Shown one piece after another: positions 37,533 to 39,460 of a stretch of 39,460 bases of DNA. Below the pieces are notes generated by a model. It worked only from the letters and a program-made list of their open reading frames with translations, had not been told where the DNA came from and did no database searches. The stretch comes from Longilinea sp. (GTDB lineage Bacteria; Chloroflexota; Anaerolineae; Anaerolineales; Anaerolineaceae). The position numbers were made by a program, and so were the translations under genes. The DNA is taken from NCBI GenBank assembly GCA_026645875.1, contig JAPKMQ010000002.1, forward strand, positions 1 to 39,460. Direction: 5' to 3'. Every line of letters starts with the position of its first letter. The first letter of the stretch is position 1.

Positions 37533-37562
37533 ATCGCGCGGGCAGTCAATTACCCGCGCGAT
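37533..37562 (+). terminator. Intrinsic terminator after the LCP gene
   Basis: ATCGCGCGGG-CAGTCAATTA-CCCGCGCGAT followed by AGTTTTACC. Confidence 0.7.
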
Positions 37563-37594
37563 AGTTTTACCTTATGACCTACACGAACTGCCAT

Positions 37595-37623
37595 TTGACA
37601 ACCGGTAGTAAATCATGTACACT
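37595..37623 (+). promoter_or_regulatory. Strong sigma70-like promoter for the recombinase-like gene
   Basis: TTGACA-N17-TACACT. Confidence 0.8.
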
Positions 37624-37666
37624 GTAACAAAGAAAGCTATACGCAAAAACCAGCAAGGAACCAGCG

Positions 37667-38569
37667 ATGTCTGAACCTTCACCCGCTGCACATATCACTG
37701 CGAACACTCCGCTCCTCCCCGCCATTCGCGCCTGGGAAATGTACCTGCTCGATCAGAGCCGCTCTCCCTACACGGTCAAAGCTTTCGTTGGCGACCTGCA
37801 ACTTCTTGCAGCGCACATGCCCCCCGACCGTCCGGTCGGCACGATCACCACCAAGGACCTCAATCAATTCTTGCAGTGGCTTCAAAATGGGCGCGGCATC
37901 CCGTGCAGCCCCAAGAGTCTCGCCCGGCGCATCACCTCCATCAAAGCGTTCTTTCGTTGGCTGGCGCAAAGCGGGCGGATTTCCCCCGATCCAGCCGAGA
38001 AGGTGCTGCAGCAGTCGGTGATGAGCCCGCTGCCCATCATCCTGACCCCTGAAGAAGAACAGCGGGTGATTGAGGTGGCGCATAAATATCGCGTTGCCAA
38101 AAAGCCGGACGCGCGCCCATACACGCTACTTATGCTTCTGCTGACGACGGGCATCAAAAAAGGCGAATGCCTGGCCCTCAACGTCAACCACATCGACCTG
38201 GAAAGTCCCGGCGGCCCGATCCTTTTCATCCGCTACGCCACCCCGCGCTCGCGCTACAAGGAACGCAAAATCGACCTGACGCCAGAATGGGTGGATAGTT
38301 ACCGCGAATACCTGGCGCAATACACCCCGCGCGATACCATCTTTCCGTGGTCGCCGCGCCGGCTGGAATACCTGTTGGAAGACCTTGGCGAAGAAGCTGG
38401 TCTGGAAAAGCATTTATCCTTCGACATGTGCCGCTGGACAAGCGTGTTGAACGACTGGCGGGCCGGAATCGAGCACGACCAGATCCGCCAGAAAATGGGC
38501 ATCTCGAAAATTCAATGGCGCGAAATCAATTTTAAATTGCGCAGGCTATCCGGCGAAGTGGCTGCCTGA
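37667..38569 (+). CDS. Tyrosine-recombinase-fold (XerC/D-like) protein with degenerate catalytic residues
   Basis: N-terminal SAM-like core-binding region (AIRAWEMYLLDQSRSPYTVKAFVGDLQLLAAHM...SLARRITSIKAFFRWLAQSGRISPDPAEKV); catalytic-domain region LLMLLLTTGIKKGECLALNVNHIDLE. Confidence 0.88.
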   Translation: MSEPSPAAHITANTPLLPAIRAWEMYLLDQSRSPYTVKAFVGDLQLLAAHMPPDRPVGTITTKDLNQFLQWLQNGRGIPCSPKSLARRITSIKAFFRWLAQSGRISPDPAEKVLQQSVMSPLPIILTPEEEQRVIEVAHKYRVAKKPDARPYTLLMLLLTTGIKKGECLALNVNHIDLESPGGPILFIRYATPRSRYKERKIDLTPEWVDSYREYLAQYTPRDTIFPWSPRRLEYLLEDLGEEAGLEKHLSFDMCRWTSVLNDWRAGIEHDQIRQKMGISKIQWREINFKLRRLSGEVAA

Positions 38570-38576
38570 ATAGATC

Positions 38577-38598
38577 CCGGCGTCCAAGTGGACGCCGG
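38577..38598 (+). terminator. Intrinsic terminator after the recombinase-like gene
   Basis: CCGGCGTCC-AAGT-GGACGCCGG followed by TTATTTTTTCC; abuts the tilS stop codon on the opposite strand. Confidence 0.85.
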
Positions 38599-39460
38599 TT
38601 ATTTTTTCCGCTGCACAACCAGGTGAATACTGCGGGCGGTGGTTGGTCGAAGGCGCGCCTGGTGGCCTGGCGCAAAACCGGGTACCCAGACAATCTCATC
38701 TCCGCAGACCACCAGCGGCCAATGCTTGCGCGCATCGGCCGGTATCTTATGGTTAATCCAGAAGTCCGAAAGTTTCTGACTGCCTTGTGGCATTCCCAGC
38801 GGTTGAACGCGGTCCCCGCTGCGTGAACGCCGAAGGTGGAGGGGGCCTGGCAGCGCACCGGCATCCACCCAGACTTCCAATTGCAGGCCGTCGTGCGCCA
38901 GAGACCATTCACCTTGTTTGGGTGGGTCGCAATCCTCGGCCAGCAAAAACCAACCTTCCCCCAGGGCGATCGGCTTGTTGAGCGCAACCGGTAGCGGATC
39001 CGCCACCAACATGCATGGGAAACGGCCGGTATCCCGGGGCATCTTCTGATCCTCCATCAAAAGAATGTCAGCGGTTTTACGCAGGAGGAGTTGGTCGCCG
39101 AGTTCGATTTTTTGACCGGGAGCGCCGGATTGAAGGTGCTCGACCGCGCGCAACGACTGCTTGAGCGATAACCCATCCCCCACCGGGCGTAGTTTTGCCG
39201 CCCCGCGGCGCAGCAATCGCCGTTGCAGCGCTTCGGGTTGGTCTCGCAGCGCAGCCAGATCAAAACGGATCGAGCCAGGGGTATGTTCCACCACGCAGTT
39301 CTGCCAGGCCGCATCCTCTATCGCGTCCATCAATTGCAGATCGTCCGCGGCCAGATGCGAGAAGTTCAAAATCCGCTGGCGTGCGCCGGCCGCCAGGCCC
39401 TCCAGCACGGGGATTAAATCCAGGCGAACGCGGTTGCGAAGATACGTGCGCTCCAGGTTG
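38599..39460 (-). CDS. tilS: tRNA(Ile)-lysidine synthase, C-terminal part, 5' end truncated by window edge
   Basis: Reading from the edge: NLERTYLRNRVRLDLIPVLEGL...; C-terminal LHLRRSRSGDRVQPLGMPQGSQKLSDFWINHKIPADARKHWPLVVCGDEIVWVPGF. Confidence 0.9.
   Translation of the reverse strand, partial: NLERTYLRNRVRLDLIPVLEGLAAGARQRILNFSHLAADDLQLMDAIEDAAWQNCVVEHTPGSIRFDLAALRDQPEALQRRLLRRGAAKLRPVGDGLSLKQSLRAVEHLQSGAPGQKIELGDQLLLRKTADILLMEDQKMPRDTGRFPCMLVADPLPVALNKPIALGEGWFLLAEDCDPPKQGEWSLAHDGLQLEVWVDAGALPGPLHLRRSRSGDRVQPLGMPQGSQKLSDFWINHKIPADARKHWPLVVCGDEIVWVPGFAPGHQARLRPTTARSIHLVVQRKK

Overview
The window looks like ordinary chromosomal sequence from a high-GC bacterium, most likely Chloroflexota (Anaerolineae-like). 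That assignment is an inference from protein style and gene content, not a database result. I support about 30 protein genes, including two truncated by the window edges (tlyA-like at the left, tilS at the right), and one tRNA-Leu(CAG). I see no CRISPR array, prophage, IS element or rRNA. Main blocks are: (i) a UbiA-like prenyltransferase, mevalonate kinase, isopentenyl phosphate kinase and dGTPase-like run; (ii) greA; (iii) a minus-strand housekeeping run ffh-rpsP-khpA-rimM-dprA-manC-topA, where TopA carries an N-terminal zinc-ribbon-like extension; (iv) degV and DUF1015 genes; (v) a 1188-codon tandem 5'-nucleotidase ORF with a long leader; (vi) a set of exported proteins with Thr/Pro-rich linkers (beta-propellers, M23 peptidase, NBR1-Ig-like lipoprotein, LysM proteins) plus queG; (vii) a STAS / RsbW-like / six-GAF-SpoIIE partner-switching operon; (viii) a locus with a histidine-kinase-like protein whose phospho-acceptor His is replaced by Gln, a double-LysM protein, an LCP-family protein, and a tyrosine-recombinase-fold protein that has lost most catalytic residues. 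Block viii, with its two apparent pseudoenzymes, is the best candidate for something under-described. No homology search was run; family calls come from reading motifs.
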